Counted from the stretch's first letter, positions 31,385 through 43,331 are shown. The stretch is 64,000 bases of DNA from Methylomonas sp. MK1 (GCF_000365425.1 NZ_AQOV01000002.1:434001-498000); one strand, 5' to 3'. Notes: a model not told the origin generated them from the letters alone. Numbers and translations are program-made.

Positions 31385-31407
31385 TAAAGTTAGATTGGAT
31401 TGTTGTT

Positions 31408-33501
31408 GTGGCTCGTAAGACGCCTATAGAGCGTTACCGTAATATAGGCATCATGGCTCATATCGATGCTGGAAAGACAACAACCACCGAGAGAATTCTG
31501 TTTTATACGGGTGTTTCTCACAAGATGGGCGAGGTCCATGATGGCGCCGCTACTATGGACTGGATGGAGCAAGAGCAAGAAAGAGGGATAACAATCACCT
31601 CTGCGGCGACTACGTGCTTTTGGTTGGGTATGGAAAAGCAATATCCAGAGCATCGGATCAACATAATTGATACGCCAGGGCATGTTGATTTCACGATAGA
31701 AGTGGAGCGGTCGTTGCGTGTGTTGGACGGTGCGTGCGCTGTTTTTTGTGCTGTAGGTGGGGTAGAGCCGCAGTCGGAAACAGTGTGGCGTCAAGCGAAC
31801 AAGTATCATGTGCCTAGGCTGGCTTTTGTGAACAAAATGGATCGTTCCGGGGCTAATTTTTTGCGCGTCGTTGAGCAAATTAAGACGCGGCTAGGTAGTG
31901 TCGTAGTGCCGATGCAACTGCCCATTGGGGCAGAGGAAAGTTTTAAAGGTGTTGTAGATTTGCTGAAAATGAAGGCTATCTACTGGGAAGATGCCAACAT
32001 GGGTGTAGGCTTTACGGAAATGGAAATTCCAGCAGAACTGCAAGATCGCGCAAGAGAGTGGCGTGAACGTATGGTTGAGGCCGCCGCTGACGCATCTGAA
32101 GAATTGATGGATAAATACCTTGAAAAAGGTGTTTTGACAAACGAAGAAGTAAAGCAGGGTATAAGAGCGCAGGTTCTGCAGAATAAGTTGGTCCCGGCTT
32201 ATTGTGGGTCGGCGTTTAAGAACAAAGGTGTGCAGTGTATTCTCGATGGCGTGATAGATTTTCTGCCGTCTCCTCTCGATATAAAGCCCGTAGAAGGTCT
32301 ATCGGATGCGGAGAGTAATGTCGTTCGCAGCGCCTCTGATGATGAGTCTTTCTCAGCCTTGGCATTTAAAATAGCCACAGATCCATTTGTTGGAACACTG
32401 ACTTTTTTCAGGGTTTATTCTGGATTGGTCAAGTCTGGAGATGTGGTTTTAAATGCTGGTAAGGGTAAAAAGGAAAGGGTTGGACGCATTGTGCAGATGC
32501 ATGCCAACAGTCGCGTTGAAATCAGTGAAGTAAGAGCGGGTGAAATCGCGGCGTTTATTGGGCTGAAAGACGTAACAACCGGCGATACGCTTTGTGATAT
32601 TGAGAAGCCGATTTTGCTCGAGAAAATGGAATTCCCTGAGCCGGTTATTGCCGTGGCTGTAGAGCCAAGAACAAAAGCAGATCAAGATAAAATGGGAGCT
32701 GCGCTAGCCAAGTTAGCCCAAGAAGATCCGTCCTTTAGAGTCGGTAGTGACCCGGAATCGGGTCAAATAATAATTTCGGGCATGGGTGAATTGCATCTTG
32801 AAATTATCGTTGACCGAATGAAAAGAGAGTTTAACGTTGCGGCAAATGTGGGCGCGCCGCAAGTTGCATACAGGGAAACAATTAAGAGCGTCGTAGAGTG
32901 TGAAGGGAAGTTTATAAGGCAGTCAGGAGGCAAGGGTCAATATGGACATGTGTGGCTCAGGTTAGAACCAAAGGAGCGTGGTTCGGGCTATGAATTTGTG
33001 AGTGAAGTGGTTGGTGGAGCTATTCCAAAGGAATATATTCCAGCTATAGATAAAGGTGTGCAAGAGCAAATGGAGAACGGCGTTTTAGCTGGTTTTCCGG
33101 TTGTTGATGTAAAGGTTAGTTTATTCGATGGTTCATATCATGATGTCGATTCGAATGAAATGGCTTTCAAGATAGCAGGATCTATGTGCTTCAGGGATGG
33201 GGCTAAGACTGCAAATCCTGCGTTGCTGGAGCCCATTATGAAAGTCGAGGTAGTAACCCCCGAGGACTATATGGGTGAGGTAGTGGGTGACATTAATCGA
33301 CGGAGAGGTGTTATTCATGGAATGGAAGATGTTCCGGCCGGAAAAGTAATAGAGTGCGAAGTGCCTCTTGCTGAAATGTTCGGTTATGCCACGGATCTAA
33401 GGTCGGCGACTCAGGGTAGGGCAACGTACAGTATGCAGTTTGAAAGATATAACGAAGCACCTGCAAATATTGCGGAAGCGATTATTAGAAAAGTATCTTA
33501 A
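31408..33501 (+). CDS. fusA: Elongation factor G
   Basis: 697 residues from GTG 31408. GTPase for ribosomal translocation and, with RRF, ribosome recycling. G motifs: [32 protein letters not shown]. Domain IV carries the [12 protein letters not shown] loop. No second fusA copy is seen here. Confidence 0.99.
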   Translation: MARKTPIERYRNIGIMAHIDAGKTTTTERILFYTGVSHKMGEVHDGAATMDWMEQEQERGITITSAATTCFWLGMEKQYPEHRINIIDTPGHVDFTIEVERSLRVLDGACAVFCAVGGVEPQSETVWRQANKYHVPRLAFVNKMDRSGANFLRVVEQIKTRLGSVVVPMQLPIGAEESFKGVVDLLKMKAIYWEDANMGVGFTEMEIPAELQDRAREWRERMVEAAADASEELMDKYLEKGVLTNEEVKQGIRAQVLQNKLVPAYCGSAFKNKGVQCILDGVIDFLPSPLDIKPVEGLSDAESNVVRSASDDESFSALAFKIATDPFVGTLTFFRVYSGLVKSGDVVLNAGKGKKERVGRIVQMHANSRVEISEVRAGEIAAFIGLKDVTTGDTLCDIEKPILLEKMEFPEPVIAVAVEPRTKADQDKMGAALAKLAQEDPSFRVGSDPESGQIIISGMGELHLEIIVDRMKREFNVAANVGAPQVAYRETIKSVVECEGKFIRQSGGKGQYGHVWLRLEPKERGSGYEFVSEVVGGAIPKEYIPAIDKGVQEQMENGVLAGFPVVDVKVSLFDGSYHDVDSNEMAFKIAGSMCFRDGAKTANPALLEPIMKVEVVTPEDYMGEVVGDINRRRGVIHGMEDVPAGKVIECEVPLAEMFGYATDLRSATQGRATYSMQFERYNEAPANIAEAIIRKVS

Positions 33502-33527
33502 ATTTTTTACATATCAGGTATTGAATC

Positions 33528-34718
33528 ATGGCTAAAGAAAAATTTGAAAGAAAGAAACCGCACGTAAACGTTGGCACCATTGGTCACGTTGACCATGGTA
33601 AAACCACATTGACAGCGGCATTAACAAAAGTAATGGCGGAGCTGCAAGGCGGCGAGGTCAAGGCTTTTGATCAAATCGACAACGCCCCGGAAGAACGTGC
33701 GCGCGGTATCACTATTTCTACCTCACACGTAGAGTATGAGTCAGCCAACCGCCACTATGCCCACGTTGACTGCCCTGGTCACGCTGACTACGTTAAAAAC
33801 ATGATTACCGGTGCGGCCCAAATGGACGGCGCCATCCTGGTTTGCTCGGCTGCGGACGGTCCTATGCCGCAAACGCGCGAACACATCCTGTTGTCACGTC
33901 AAGTCGGTGTGCCTTACATTGTCGTGTTCTTGAACAAAGCAGATATGGTAGACGACGCCGAGCTGATTGAGCTTGTCGAAATGGAAATTCGTGAGCTGTT
34001 GAATCAATATGAATTCCCTGGTGACGATACCCCTATTATTGTGGGTTCTGCATTGAAAGCTTTAGAAGGCGAGCAAAGCGAAATTGGTGTACAATCCGTA
34101 GTCCGCTTGGTTGAGGCCCTGGATAGTTACATTCCTGAGCCAGAGCGTGCGATCGACGGCAAATTCTTGATGCCCATCGAAGACGTGTTCTCAATTTCAG
34201 GTCGCGGTACCGTAGTAACCGGTCGTGTTGAGCGTGGCATCATCAAAGTGGGCGAAGCAGTTGAAATCGTCGGCATCAAAGACACCGTTCAAACGACCTG
34301 CACCGGTGTGGAAATGTTCCGCAAGCTGCTCGATCAAGGTCAAGCGGGTGATAACGTCGGTGTCCTGTTGCGTGGTACCAAAAGAGAAGATGTTGAACGT
34401 GGTCAAGTATTGGCGCATGTTAACTCCATCAAGCCACACGCTCACTTTAAAGCAGAGATTTATGTGCTGTCCAAAGAAGAGGGTGGTCGTCATACCCCGT
34501 TCTTCAACGGCTACCGTCCGCAGTTCTACTTTAGAACAACCGACGTAACCGGTGCGGTTGATTTGCCAGAAGGTGTGGAAATGGTGATGCCAGGCGATAA
34601 CATCGCTGTTACCGTAAAACTAATCTCACCGATTGCGATGGAAGACGGCTTACGTTTTGCGATTCGCGAAGGTGGTCGCACCGTTGGTGCGGGTGTTGTT
34701 GCTTCTATTATCGAGTAA
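33528..34718 (+). CDS. tuf: Elongation factor Tu, copy 2
   Basis: 396 residues, protein identical to copy 1 at 17.3 kb; the nucleotide sequences differ only at 34706 (T, versus A at 18503), a silent serine change. This is the str-operon copy (tufA position), directly after fusA. The identity stops at the ends of the coding regions, as expected from gene conversion between copies. Its stop is five bases before rpsJ. Confidence 0.99.
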   Translation: MAKEKFERKKPHVNVGTIGHVDHGKTTLTAALTKVMAELQGGEVKAFDQIDNAPEERARGITISTSHVEYESANRHYAHVDCPGHADYVKNMITGAAQMDGAILVCSAADGPMPQTREHILLSRQVGVPYIVVFLNKADMVDDAELIELVEMEIRELLNQYEFPGDDTPIIVGSALKALEGEQSEIGVQSVVRLVEALDSYIPEPERAIDGKFLMPIEDVFSISGRGTVVTGRVERGIIKVGEAVEIVGIKDTVQTTCTGVEMFRKLLDQGQAGDNVGVLLRGTKREDVERGQVLAHVNSIKPHAHFKAEIYVLSKEEGGRHTPFFNGYRPQFYFRTTDVTGAVDLPEGVEMVMPGDNIAVTVKLISPIAMEDGLRFAIREGGRTVGAGVVASIIE

Positions 34719-34723
34719 TCAAG

Positions 34724-35035
34724 ATGGCCAATCAAACTATCAGAATCCAATTAAAAGCGTTTGATCATAAATTGATTGATCAGTCAGCGGGTGAGATAGT
34801 AGAAACAGCGAAGAGAACAGGCGCCCAAGTTAAGGGGCCTATTCCTTTGCCTACTAGAAAAGAACGTTTTACTGTATTGATTTCACCGCATGTTAATAAA
34901 GATGCTCGTGATCAATATGAACTGAGAACTTACAAAAGGTTGCTTGATATCGTTGAGCCAACCGATAAGACTGTTGACGCCTTGATGAAGTTGGATCTGG
35001 CGGCTGGGGTCGATGTTCAAATTAAGCTTAAATAG
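34724..35035 (+). CDS. rpsJ: 30S ribosomal protein S10
   Basis: 103 residues, with [28 protein letters not shown] split across the standard fold and the rRNA-contacting loop near GPIPLPT. Also NusE, the partner of NusB in antitermination and of NusG. Only five bases separate it from tuf, so no separate S10 leader of the E. coli kind exists. Confidence 0.98.
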   Translation: MANQTIRIQLKAFDHKLIDQSAGEIVETAKRTGAQVKGPIPLPTRKERFTVLISPHVNKDARDQYELRTYKRLLDIVEPTDKTVDALMKLDLAAGVDVQIKLK

Positions 35036-35065
35036 CAGCAAGTAATAATTTAGAGGGATTGGCAG

Positions 35066-35716
35066 ATGTCAATAGGTCTTATTGGTCGTAAATGTGGTAT
35101 GACCAGAATTTTTTGCGAAGATGGCTCTTCGGTACCTGTTACCGTACTTCATATAGACTCTAACAGAGTTATACAGGTGAAGAGCATTGAAACTGATGGT
35201 TATCGCGCTATTCAGGTAGCGGCGGGTGATGTTAAGTCTTCAAAAGTCAACAAAGCAATGGCTGGGCATTACGCATCTGCCAATGTCACCGCAGGTCGTG
35301 GTCTGTGGGAATTTAGGCTAAGTGAGAGCGAGGCTGGCGAGTTTTCTGCAGGGACGGAGTTAAAAGTTAATGTGTTTGAAGCTGGGCAGGTCGTCGATGT
35401 GTCCGGTACTAGCATTGGTAAAGGTTTTGCCGGTACAGTTAAGCGCCATAATTTCAGAACGCAAGATGCGACGCACGGTAACTCACGTTCCCATCGGGTT
35501 CCAGGTTCTAGCGGTATGAATCAAACTCCGGGCCGAGTATTTAAAGGTAAGAAAATGTGCGGACACATGGGGGCGGTCAAAACTACAATACAGAATTTGA
35601 CTATCCATGCTGTAGATGCTGAGCGGAGCCTGATTTTAGTCAGAGGCGCTGTGCCTGGTGCCAAGGGTGGTGATGTAGTGATCACCCCTGCAGTAAAAAT
35701 GTTAAATAAAGGTTAA
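35066..35716 (+). CDS. rplC: 50S ribosomal protein L3
   Basis: 216 residues. Binds near the peptidyl transferase centre and starts 50S assembly. Family signs: [13 protein letters not shown] at the start, and [15 protein letters not shown] with [19 protein letters not shown] carrying the glutamine that PrmB methylates. Confidence 0.98.
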   Translation: MSIGLIGRKCGMTRIFCEDGSSVPVTVLHIDSNRVIQVKSIETDGYRAIQVAAGDVKSSKVNKAMAGHYASANVTAGRGLWEFRLSESEAGEFSAGTELKVNVFEAGQVVDVSGTSIGKGFAGTVKRHNFRTQDATHGNSRSHRVPGSSGMNQTPGRVFKGKKMCGHMGAVKTTIQNLTIHAVDAERSLILVRGAVPGAKGGDVVITPAVKMLNKG

Positions 35717-35719
35717 TTT

Positions 35720-36340
35720 ATGACTTTGCAAATACCTGCAATCAATAATCAAGATTCAGCACAGGCGCTCGATGTCTCCGAGGCGGTATTCGGACAGGAT
35801 TTTAACGAAACGTTGGTGCATCAACTGGTAACCAAATATCTTTCAGCAGCAAGAGCGGGCACTAAAGGCCAAAAAAACCGCGCGGCGGTAAGTGGTGGTG
35901 GTGCTAAGCCTTTCCGTCAAAAAGGTACTGGTCGTGCGCGCGCAGGAACAACCAGGAGCCCGGTATGGCGTACAGGCGGTGTTACATTTGCAGCTCAACC
36001 AAGATCTTTTGATCAGAAGTTGAACAAGAAGATGTATAAGGTTGGTATTAGGTCTATTTTTTCTGAGTTGTTGAGACAGGGTAGGTTGGCTGTATGCAAC
36101 GACATAACGCCGGCGACACCAAAAACAAAAGACTTTTTGAGCAAGATAAAAGGTATCGATGCGAAAAGATTGTTAGTGGTTGCGGATGACTTAAATGAAA
36201 ATTTAATTCTGGCGGCTAGAAACATCCCTTATATAGCGGTAGTTACTCCAAGTAGTGTGGACCCAGTGTCCTTGGTTTCTGCGGATAAGGTAATTGCGAC
36301 AGCAGCAGCGCTGAAACAGATTGAGGAGCGTTTGGCATGA
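35720..36340 (+). CDS. rplD: 50S ribosomal protein L4
   Basis: 206 residues. Lines the peptide exit tunnel; the extended loop is KPFRQKGTGRARAGTTRSP. In E. coli L4 also represses the S10 operon through the S10 leader, which is not present here in that form. Overlaps rplW by four bases. Confidence 0.97.
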   Translation: MTLQIPAINNQDSAQALDVSEAVFGQDFNETLVHQLVTKYLSAARAGTKGQKNRAAVSGGGAKPFRQKGTGRARAGTTRSPVWRTGGVTFAAQPRSFDQKLNKKMYKVGIRSIFSELLRQGRLAVCNDITPATPKTKDFLSKIKGIDAKRLLVVADDLNENLILAARNIPYIAVVTPSSVDPVSLVSADKVIATAAALKQIEERLA

Positions 36341-36636
36341 GCATTGAAAAAATCAAACTAGCAAGCGTTCTGTATGCGCCAATTGTGTCGGAGAAAAGCT
36401 CCAACGCGGCTGACCAAAGTAATCAGTTTGTATTCAAAGTAAAAAAGTCTGCAACTAAATTGCAGATTAAAAATGCAGTTGAATTGATGTTTGGTGTTGA
36501 AGTAGCTGCCGTTCGTGTTCTGAATGTTAAAGGAAAAATTAAACGATTCGGACGTACATTGGGCAAGCGATCCGACTGGAAAAAAGCTTATGTTAAGCTT
36601 CAGCCCGGTCATAACATTGAATTAGCGACAGCATAA
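36337..36636 (+). CDS. rplW: 50S ribosomal protein L23
   Basis: 99 residues. Located at the tunnel exit, docking site for trigger factor and SRP. Pattern VLYAPIVSEKSSNAAD and FKVKKSATKLQIKNAVE is typical. ATG overlaps the rplD stop. Confidence 0.97.
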   Translation: MSIEKIKLASVLYAPIVSEKSSNAADQSNQFVFKVKKSATKLQIKNAVELMFGVEVAAVRVLNVKGKIKRFGRTLGKRSDWKKAYVKLQPGHNIELATA

Positions 36637-36669
36637 TACTTTAAAGCAAATAAGGAGCGGTAGAAGAGC

Positions 36670-37497
36670 ATGGCTATTCTAAAATCAAAACCGACATCTC
36701 CGGGTTCTCGGTTTGTAGTGCGTGTACAAAATAATGATTTGCATAAGGGTAAGCCATTTGCACAACTACTTGACAAAAAGAACAATACCGGTGGTCGTAA
36801 CAATCTAGGTAGAATAACGACTCGCCATATTGGCGGCGGACACAAAAAATTCTATCGGATAGTAGACTTTAAACGCGACAAAACTGATATTCCCGCGCTA
36901 GTTGAGCGTATCGAATACGATCCGAACAGAACTGCGAATATAGCGCTGATTCTTTTTAAAGATGGCGAGCGCAAATATATAATCGCGCCAAAAGGCATCG
37001 AGATAGGCCAAGAGATATTGAGTGCTGAAACGACTCCGGTTAAGCCTGGAAATTGTATGCCTCTGCGGAATATGCCTTTGGGCACCACAATTCATTGTAT
37101 CGAACTGAAGCCAGGAAAAGGCGCTCAAATTGCAAGAAGCGCTGGAACCTCTGTTCAATTGGTTGCTAAAGATGGCGCATACGTCACCATCCGGCTTCGT
37201 TCTGGAGAGATGAGGAAAGTCCCGTCAGATTGCAGAGGTGTAGTTGGCGAAGTCTCCAACTCTGAGCACAATCTTATTTCGTTAGGAAAAGCTGGTGCGA
37301 AAAGATGGCGCGGTGTTAGACCTACTGTTAGAGGTGTAGCGATGAATCCTGTAGACCATCCACATGGTGGTGGTGAAGGTAGAACCTCCGGTGGTAGACA
37401 CCCTGTCTCTCCTTGGGGAACGCCTACAAAAGGCTATAAAACTCGAAAAAACAAACGTACTGACAACATGATTGTCAGACGCCGTAAGCAAAAATAA
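36670..37497 (+). CDS. rplB: 50S ribosomal protein L2
   Basis: 275 residues. Needed for subunit joining and peptidyl transfer. The C-terminal [21 protein letters not shown] segment contains the essential histidine. Followed closely by rpsS. Confidence 0.98.
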   Translation: MAILKSKPTSPGSRFVVRVQNNDLHKGKPFAQLLDKKNNTGGRNNLGRITTRHIGGGHKKFYRIVDFKRDKTDIPALVERIEYDPNRTANIALILFKDGERKYIIAPKGIEIGQEILSAETTPVKPGNCMPLRNMPLGTTIHCIELKPGKGAQIARSAGTSVQLVAKDGAYVTIRLRSGEMRKVPSDCRGVVGEVSNSEHNLISLGKAGAKRWRGVRPTVRGVAMNPVDHPHGGGEGRTSGGRHPVSPWGTPTKGYKTRKNKRTDNMIVRRRKQK

Positions 37498-37509
37498 GAG
37501 GTATTTGAC

Positions 37510-37782
37510 GTGCCACGTTCAATTAAAAAAGGTCCATTTATAGATCATCACTTGCTTAAGAAAGTAGAAGAAGCGGTGAGAGCGAATAATAGGAAACCGA
37601 TTAAAACCTGGTCTAGAAGGTCAATGATCAGCCCAGATATGCTGGGATTGACTATTGCCGTGCATAATGGCAAACAGCATGTGCCGGTATTGATTTCAGA
37701 AAATATGGTCGGGCATAAGCTGGGTGAGTTCTCGCCTACAAGGACTTATAAAGGTCATATAGCAGACAAGAAATCAAGATAA
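37510..37782 (+). CDS. rpsS: 30S ribosomal protein S19
   Basis: 90 residues from GTG 37510. Head protein of the 30S subunit near the A-site finger ([38 protein letters not shown]). S10-operon position between rplB and rplV. Confidence 0.98.
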   Translation: MPRSIKKGPFIDHHLLKKVEEAVRANNRKPIKTWSRRSMISPDMLGLTIAVHNGKQHVPVLISENMVGHKLGEFSPTRTYKGHIADKKSR

Positions 37783-37791
37783 GGAGTGAAT

Positions 37792-38124
37792 GTGGAAGTT
37801 TCGGCTAAATTAAGTAACGCTCCTCTTTCTGCGCAAAAAGCACGGCTTGTAGGGGATCAAATACGCGGGTTACCTGTTGAAAAAGCATTGAATTTGCTGA
37901 GTTTCAGCTCTAAGAAAGCTGCTGCGATAATCAAAAAAGTTCTTGAGTCGGCAATAGCTAACGCAGAACATAACGAAAGTGCTGATGTAGATGAATTAAG
38001 GGTTTCGACCGTATTCGTTAACGAAGGCAGAACGTTAAAGAGAGTTAGCGCAAGGGCGAAAGGACGTGCGAATCACATCCTAAAAAGAACTTGTCATATA
38101 ACAATTAAAGTAGCAGAGAAATAG
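37792..38124 (+). CDS. rplV: 50S ribosomal protein L22
   Basis: 110 residues from GTG 37792; a GTG two codons earlier is open but overlaps the AAGGAG ribosome-binding site at 37781-37786. The chosen start gives the same length as E. coli L22. Its beta-hairpin reaches into the exit tunnel. Motif [14 protein letters not shown] is conserved. Confidence 0.95.
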   Translation: MEVSAKLSNAPLSAQKARLVGDQIRGLPVEKALNLLSFSSKKAAAIIKKVLESAIANAEHNESADVDELRVSTVFVNEGRTLKRVSARAKGRANHILKRTCHITIKVAEK

Positions 38125-38133
38125 AGGTAGCAA

Positions 38134-38805
38134 ATGGGACAAAAGGTACATCCCACTGGGATTCGTCTCGGGATAGTAAAAGATTGGACTTCGAGATGGT
38201 ATGCAAATAGCCAGAATTACCCTGTGTTTCTGTTGCAGGATTTGAAGGTTAGAGAATACATCAAACAAAAGTTAGCTCACGCATCTGTCAGCAGGGTGCA
38301 AATAAATCGTCCTGCGAATAATGCCAATATTACTGTGCACACAGCTCGTCCTGGGATTGTGATAGGTAAGAAAGGTGAAGATATAGATGTGTTAAGGCAG
38401 AGTATATCTGTAATGATGGGAGTTCCTGTTCAATTAAATGTCGAAGAGATTCGCAAGCCAGAACTTGACGCGTATTTAGTGGCTGAAAGCATAGCTCAGC
38501 AGCTTGAAAAACGGATTATGTACCGTCGTGCGATGAAGCGAGCTGTTACTAACACCATGCGTTTAGGTGCTGAGGGAATAAAAATCACCGTAGCAGGTAG
38601 ACTGAACGGAGCTGAGATTGCTAGAACGGAATGGTATCGCGAAGGCCGTGTGCCGCTTCATACTTTGCGGGCAGATATTGATTACGGAACTGCTGAAGCC
38701 AAAACCACTTATGGAATTATCGGTATAAAGGTTTGGATATTTAAGGGTGAGGTGTTTGATATGGATGCTCATGCAGCGTCATTAAGCGCCGACTCAAAAA
38801 AATAG
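38134..38805 (+). CDS. rpsC: 30S ribosomal protein S3
   Basis: 223 residues. N-terminal KH domain with the GXXG loop (VIGKKGEDI), C-terminal domain with [19 protein letters not shown]. Contributes to mRNA entry and helicase activity. Start [13 protein letters not shown] is typical. Confidence 0.98.
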   Translation: MGQKVHPTGIRLGIVKDWTSRWYANSQNYPVFLLQDLKVREYIKQKLAHASVSRVQINRPANNANITVHTARPGIVIGKKGEDIDVLRQSISVMMGVPVQLNVEEIRKPELDAYLVAESIAQQLEKRIMYRRAMKRAVTNTMRLGAEGIKITVAGRLNGAEIARTEWYREGRVPLHTLRADIDYGTAEAKTTYGIIGIKVWIFKGEVFDMDAHAASLSADSKK

Positions 38806-38824
38806 TTGAAGGAGTATATAAGAG

Positions 38825-39238
38825 ATGCTTCAGCCAAAAAGAACAAAATTCCGCAAACAACATACCGGTAGAAATAACGGTACAGCGTTGCGCGGTTCGT
38901 CAGTAAGCTTCGGCGAGTATGGTTTAAAATCAGTTAGCCGTGGTAGAATGACCGCCCGCCAAATTGAGGCGGCCAGGAGAGCTATTAGTCGTCACGTAAA
39001 GCGTGGTGGTAAAATCTGGATCAGAATTTTTCCAGACAAGCCTATCACGAAAAAACCATTAGAAGTTCGTATGGGTAAAGGTAAAGGTAGTGTAGAATAC
39101 TGGGTTGCTCAAATTAAACCCGGCACGATGCTGTTTGAAATTGAGGGTGTTTCTGAGGAATTAGCAAGAGAAGCCTTTGAATTGGCCGCAGCTAAACTGC
39201 CTGTGAAAACTACGTTCTCTGCACGGACAATAATGTAA
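38825..39238 (+). CDS. rplP: 50S ribosomal protein L16
   Basis: 137 residues. Binds near the A site of the 50S subunit. Start [17 protein letters not shown] and [22 protein letters not shown] are typical; the arginine that YcfD hydroxylates would fall in the VRMGKGKGS segment. Stop overlaps rpmC as TAATG. Confidence 0.98.
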   Translation: MLQPKRTKFRKQHTGRNNGTALRGSSVSFGEYGLKSVSRGRMTARQIEAARRAISRHVKRGGKIWIRIFPDKPITKKPLEVRMGKGKGSVEYWVAQIKPGTMLFEIEGVSEELAREAFELAAAKLPVKTTFSARTIM

Positions 39239-39429
39239 TGAAAGCGAAAGATTTAAGAAGCAAAACAAAAGAAGAGTTGAATTCCAGTCTTTTGGAGTTG
39301 TCTCGCGAACAATTCAATTTGAGAATGCAAAAGGGAACTGGGCAACTTAGCAAGCCGAGTCAAATTAAGCAGGTGAGGCGAGATATTGCTCGCATTAATA
39401 CTATTCTAAGTGAAATGGTAAGAGTATAG
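39238..39429 (+). CDS. rpmC: 50S ribosomal protein L29
   Basis: 63 residues, two helices ([36 protein letters not shown]). Located near the tunnel exit beside L23. Overlaps rplP by one base. Confidence 0.97.
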   Translation: MKAKDLRSKTKEELNSSLLELSREQFNLRMQKGTGQLSKPSQIKQVRRDIARINTILSEMVRV

Positions 39430-39431
39430 AT

Positions 39432-39695
39432 ATGAGCGAAAATCTAGATACTGTACGTAAGGTAACTGGTCGGGTAGTTAGCAATAAAATGGATAAGACC
39501 GCTTCTGTTTTGGTTGAGCGCCTGGTAAAGCACCCTGTATACGGAAAGTATATAAAGCGATCCACCAAGCTTCTCGTTCACGACGAAAACAATATATGCC
39601 AAGAGGGCGACGTGGTTTCAATTACCTCTTGCCGTCCTATTTCTAAGAATAAGGCGTTCAAACTGTTGGAAGTATTAGAAACTGCCAATAGATAA
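39432..39695 (+). CDS. rpsQ: 30S ribosomal protein S17
   Basis: 87 residues, OB fold that binds 16S helices 7 and 11 ([34 protein letters not shown]). Two bases after rpmC. In E. coli this ends the S10 operon; here only 27 bases follow before rplN, with no promoter seen. Confidence 0.97.
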   Translation: MSENLDTVRKVTGRVVSNKMDKTASVLVERLVKHPVYGKYIKRSTKLLVHDENNICQEGDVVSITSCRPISKNKAFKLLEVLETANR

Positions 39696-39722
39696 TCAAT
39701 AATTTTAGTTGGGATTTTAAAA

Positions 39723-40091
39723 ATGATTCAGATGCAAACTAGCCTTGACGTCGCCGATAACAGTGGCGCAAAAAAGGTCATGTGTATCAAGGTCCTTGGA
39801 GGTTCGCACCGCCGCTATGCTGGCATCGGTGATATCATCAAGGTAAGCGTCAAAGACGCTATGCCGCGTACGAGGGTTAAAAAAGGCGACGTATATAACG
39901 CATTAGTTGTAAGGACTCGTAAAGGTGTTCGTAGGGCTGATGGTTCAGTTATACGCTTTGACGGCAATGCCGCGGTAATTTTAAATAACCAACTACAACC
40001 AATTGGTACTCGTATCTTTGGGCCGGTTACTCGTGAATTAAGAGGCGATAAATTCATGAAGATTATCTCTCTAGCGCCAGAAGTATTGTAG
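39723..40091 (+). CDS. rplN: 50S ribosomal protein L14
   Basis: 122 residues. Forms intersubunit bridges with 16S rRNA and binds the silencing factor RsfS. Typical start [17 protein letters not shown] and conserved [13 protein letters not shown]. First spc-type gene but continuous with S10 genes. Confidence 0.98.
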   Translation: MIQMQTSLDVADNSGAKKVMCIKVLGGSHRRYAGIGDIIKVSVKDAMPRTRVKKGDVYNALVVRTRKGVRRADGSVIRFDGNAAVILNNQLQPIGTRIFGPVTRELRGDKFMKIISLAPEVL

Positions 40092-40101
40092 AGGTCCAAA
40101 G

Positions 40102-40419
40102 ATGCAAAAGATTAAACAAGGCGATGAAGTCATCGTAATAGTAGGAAAAGATAAGGGTAAGCTAGGGAAGGTAAGTAAAGTACTTGAAGACCAAAAACTA
40201 TTAGTCGAGGGTATTAACTTAGTAAAGAAGCATCAAAGAGGTAATCCGAACCTAGGTGTTTCTGGTGGTATTGTTGATAAAAACATGCCAATCGACATTT
40301 CGAATGTTGCCTTATTTAACCCAAAAACGAAAAAAGGCGACAGAGTGGGTTTTAGAATTCTAGATGATGGAAAAAAAGTCAGATATTTTAAATCTACTAA
40401 CGAAAACGTTGGTCTCTAA
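40102..40419 (+). CDS. rplX: 50S ribosomal protein L24
   Basis: 105 residues. KOW motif at the N terminus ([18 protein letters not shown]). Assembly initiator that binds the 5' end of 23S rRNA. In the spc gene order. Confidence 0.97.
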   Translation: MQKIKQGDEVIVIVGKDKGKLGKVSKVLEDQKLLVEGINLVKKHQRGNPNLGVSGGIVDKNMPIDISNVALFNPKTKKGDRVGFRILDDGKKVRYFKSTNENVGL

Positions 40420-40431
40420 GGTAATAACGCT

Positions 40432-40971
40432 ATGGCTAGACTACAAAGTAAATACAAATCCGAAATTGTTCCCGCGATGCAGGAGCAGTTTGGCTACAAA
40501 ACAATAATGCAAGTGCCAAAGCTCACAAAAATAACGCTTAATATGGGTGTTGGTGGGGCTATTGCAGATAAAAAAGTTCTGCAATCTGCGGTTTCTGATA
40601 TGGAAAAAATATCAGGACAGAAAGCTGTGATTACGTTGGCTAGAAAATCAATTGCAGGATTTAAGATTCGCGATGACATGCCGATTGGTTGCAAGGTTAC
40701 GTTGCGCGCCGATAAAATGTATGAATTTCTGGATAGGCTAATTACGATTTCTATACCTAGAATACGCGATTTTAGAGGTATGAGTTCTAAGAGTTTCGAC
40801 GGTCGTGGTAACTATTCAATGGGAATTAAAGAGCAAATTATTTTCCCTGAAATAGATTATGACAAGATTGATGCGCTCCGTGGTATGGATATTTGTATCA
40901 CAACAACTGCTAAAACAGATGAAGAAGGTTTAGCACTGTTGAAGTTATTCAATTTTCCATTTAAAAACTAG
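40432..40971 (+). CDS. rplE: 50S ribosomal protein L5
   Basis: 179 residues. Binds 5S rRNA and forms a bridge with S13 in the 30S head. Conserved: [32 protein letters not shown]. In E. coli, S8 represses the spc operon at the start of this gene; whether the same site exists here was not worked out. Confidence 0.98.
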   Translation: MARLQSKYKSEIVPAMQEQFGYKTIMQVPKLTKITLNMGVGGAIADKKVLQSAVSDMEKISGQKAVITLARKSIAGFKIRDDMPIGCKVTLRADKMYEFLDRLITISIPRIRDFRGMSSKSFDGRGNYSMGIKEQIIFPEIDYDKIDALRGMDICITTTAKTDEEGLALLKLFNFPFKN

Positions 40972-40982
40972 GGCGTATCGAC

Positions 40983-41288
40983 ATGGCAAAAAAATCAATG
41001 ATTGCTCGCGAAGTAAAGCGTGAAGGACTGATAAAAAAATATCAGGCAAAAAGAAGCGAATTGAAGGGAATAATTAGATCTCCGAATGCCTCCTTCGAAG
41101 AGAAAGAGAACGCTCAAATTCAACTTCAAAAATTACCCAGAGACTCCAGTAAATCCAGGTTGCGCAATAGATGTAATCTGACGGGGCGCCCGCATGGATA
41201 TTACAGAAAATTTGGTCTTAGCAGAAATAAATTGAGGGAGGCCACCATGCGTGGTGACGTGCCAGGTTTATCAAAGGCTAGCTGGTAG
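40983..41288 (+). CDS. rpsN: 30S ribosomal protein S14, zinc-free form
   Basis: 101 residues, the long C-minus form. Near the C terminus [20 protein letters not shown] keeps only one cysteine, so it does not bind zinc. Part of the 30S head. Confidence 0.98.
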   Translation: MAKKSMIAREVKREGLIKKYQAKRSELKGIIRSPNASFEEKENAQIQLQKLPRDSSKSRLRNRCNLTGRPHGYYRKFGLSRNKLREATMRGDVPGLSKASW

Positions 41289-41316
41289 TTCTGTTTAAGT
41301 TTTGGAGAATTGAAAA

Positions 41317-41712
41317 ATGAGTATGACAGATCCAATAGCAGATATGCTTACCAGAATTAGAAATGGTCAATCTGCTGGCAAAAAAAGTGTAAAAATCCCT
41401 TCGTCTAAGCTAAAGCTGGCTATCGCGAAGGTTTTGAAAGAAGAGGGATATATTACCGATTTTAAAACTGAAGTTACTGGTTGTCATACAGAAATGACTG
41501 TTGAGCTGAAGTATTACAACGGGGTTCCTGTTATCGAGAGCGTTAAGCGAGTTAGCCGTCCAGGTCTTAGAATATACAAGTCTAAAGACGAGTTGCCTAA
41601 AGTGCTAGGTGGTTTAGGCATAGCTATAGTGTCAACCTCTAATGGTGTGATGACTGATCGCGCTGCGCGTGCTATAGGGCACGGCGGCGAAGTCATTTGC
41701 ACTGTCTGCTAA
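41317..41712 (+). CDS. rpsH: 30S ribosomal protein S8
   Basis: 131 residues. Binds 16S helix 21 in the central domain and, in E. coli, represses spc genes. Start [18 protein letters not shown] and [13 protein letters not shown] are typical. Confidence 0.98.
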   Translation: MSMTDPIADMLTRIRNGQSAGKKSVKIPSSKLKLAIAKVLKEEGYITDFKTEVTGCHTEMTVELKYYNGVPVIESVKRVSRPGLRIYKSKDELPKVLGGLGIAIVSTSNGVMTDRAARAIGHGGEVICTVC

Positions 41713-41727
41713 TTTAAGAGGTATATC

Positions 41728-42261
41728 ATGTCTAGAGTAGCTAATGCGCCTATAACTTTGCCATCAGGCGTTGATGTAAGAGTTGACGGTAAGCAAATGA
41801 TAGTTAACGGTAAACTAGGTCAGCTTGCGTTTGATCTTTGTGATGCTGTTGATCTTGAAATCGAATCTAACGTAATTAGAGTTAAATGGGACGATAGTGT
41901 AAAAGGTGCTAAGGCTCACGCTGGTACTGCTAGAGCTTCAATTAACAACATGGTGAAAGGAGTCTCTGAGGGCTTCGTAAAAAAAATGTTGTTGGTTGGA
42001 GTCGGGTACAGGGCGCAAGTTAAAGATAATCTTTTAACGCTCTCCTTGGGTTATTCAAATCCTGTCGAATATCTAATTCCCGACGGTGTAACTGTTGAAG
42101 CGCCAACGCAAACAGAATTGCATGTGAAGAGCAATGATAAACAGAAAGTCGGCCAAGTCGCATCTGAAATCAGAGCTTTTCGTCCGCCCGAGCCTTATAA
42201 AGGTAAGGGTGTGAGAATCGCTGACGAATACGTGGCTAGAAAAGAAGCCAAAAAGAAATAG
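41728..42261 (+). CDS. rplF: 50S ribosomal protein L6
   Basis: 177 residues, two related domains near the factor-binding region. Conserved end: [20 protein letters not shown]. Precedes rplR by eight bases. Confidence 0.98.
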   Translation: MSRVANAPITLPSGVDVRVDGKQMIVNGKLGQLAFDLCDAVDLEIESNVIRVKWDDSVKGAKAHAGTARASINNMVKGVSEGFVKKMLLVGVGYRAQVKDNLLTLSLGYSNPVEYLIPDGVTVEAPTQTELHVKSNDKQKVGQVASEIRAFRPPEPYKGKGVRIADEYVARKEAKKK

Positions 42262-42269
42262 GTGAAGTG

Positions 42270-42623
42270 ATGGATAAGAAGTCTTCAAGATTAAAAAGGG
42301 CGTTAAGACTACGCTGCAAAATAAAAAAGTTAAATGTAAATAGACTTACCATACATAGAACTTCCCAGCATATTTATGCACAGGTTCTTAGTGCTGACGG
42401 CACGGCCACTCTTGCGGCGGCGTCTACATTGCAAGCTGACGTAAAGGCTGGTCTCAGTAATACAAGTAATATTAAGGCTGCTACCGAGGTGGGGCGTATT
42501 GTTGCTGAAAGAGCTATTGCAGCTGGTGTAACAGAGGTTGCATTTGATCGCTCTGGTTTTAAATATCATGGCCGCGTAAAAGCGTTAGCAGACGCTGCAC
42601 GTGAAGCTGGCTTGAAGTTTTAG
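42270..42623 (+). CDS. rplR: 50S ribosomal protein L18
   Basis: 117 residues from ATG 42270, rather than the GTG one codon earlier, because [11 protein letters not shown] and the length match E. coli L18. Binds 5S rRNA. Conserved end [20 protein letters not shown]. Confidence 0.97.
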   Translation: MDKKSSRLKRALRLRCKIKKLNVNRLTIHRTSQHIYAQVLSADGTATLAAASTLQADVKAGLSNTSNIKAATEVGRIVAERAIAAGVTEVAFDRSGFKYHGRVKALADAAREAGLKF

Positions 42624-42632
42624 GGGAATAGC

Positions 42633-43139
42633 ATGGCAACAGCACCATCTCAAGGTAGTACAGACGGATTGCAGGAAAAATTGGTTTCAGTAAGACGCGT
42701 TGCAAAAGTAGTAAAAGGCGGTCGGGTTTTTGGTTTCGCTGCGCTTACAGTCGTTGGCGATGGCGACGGGCGTGTTGGTTATGGCGTGTCCAAGGCGAGA
42801 GAAGTGCCTGTAGCGATTCAAAAATCGCTTGAGCAAGCTAGAAAAAATATGCGAAAAGTAGCGTTAAAAGAAGGTACTTTACAATATTCAATTATGTCGA
42901 ATACCGGTGCCGCTAAGGTTTATATGCAGCCTGCTTCAGAGGGTACAGGTATTATCGCTGGTGGCGCTATGCGTGCCGTATTTGAGGTAGTTGGCGTGCA
43001 TAATGTGCTGGCTAAGTGTATCGGTACAAGTAACCCGATCAATGTTGTGCGTGCCACAATTAACGGTTTGACCGCAATGCATGATGCTAAGAAAATCGCA
43101 GCAAAGCGCGGTTTATCTGTTGATCAAATAACAGGGTAA
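42633..43139 (+). CDS. rpsE: 30S ribosomal protein S5
   Basis: 168 residues. Double-stranded RNA-binding-like N-terminal domain ([16 protein letters not shown]) and a C-terminal fold; takes part in decoding fidelity and mRNA entry. Confidence 0.98.
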   Translation: MATAPSQGSTDGLQEKLVSVRRVAKVVKGGRVFGFAALTVVGDGDGRVGYGVSKAREVPVAIQKSLEQARKNMRKVALKEGTLQYSIMSNTGAAKVYMQPASEGTGIIAGGAMRAVFEVVGVHNVLAKCIGTSNPINVVRATINGLTAMHDAKKIAAKRGLSVDQITG

Positions 43140-43145
43140 AACGAT

Positions 43146-43331
43146 ATGAGTGGCAAAAAATTAAGCGTAATGATGACTAAAAGTAAAAATGGTCGCTTAA
43201 AGAGTCATCAGCAATGTTTGAAAGGATTGGGTCTGAGCAGAATAAGGCAGGTCGTTGAGGTTATCGATACGCCTGAAAATCGCGGAATGATCAATAAGAT
43301 CGCGTACATGCTAAAAGTTGAGGAAGTTTAA
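43146..43331 (+). CDS. rpmD: 50S ribosomal protein L30
   Basis: 61 residues, the short ferredoxin-like ribosomal protein that binds 23S domain II ([34 protein letters not shown]). Stop overlaps rplO as TAATG. Confidence 0.95.
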   Translation: MSGKKLSVMMTKSKNGRLKSHQQCLKGLGLSRIRQVVEVIDTPENRGMINKIAYMLKVEEV

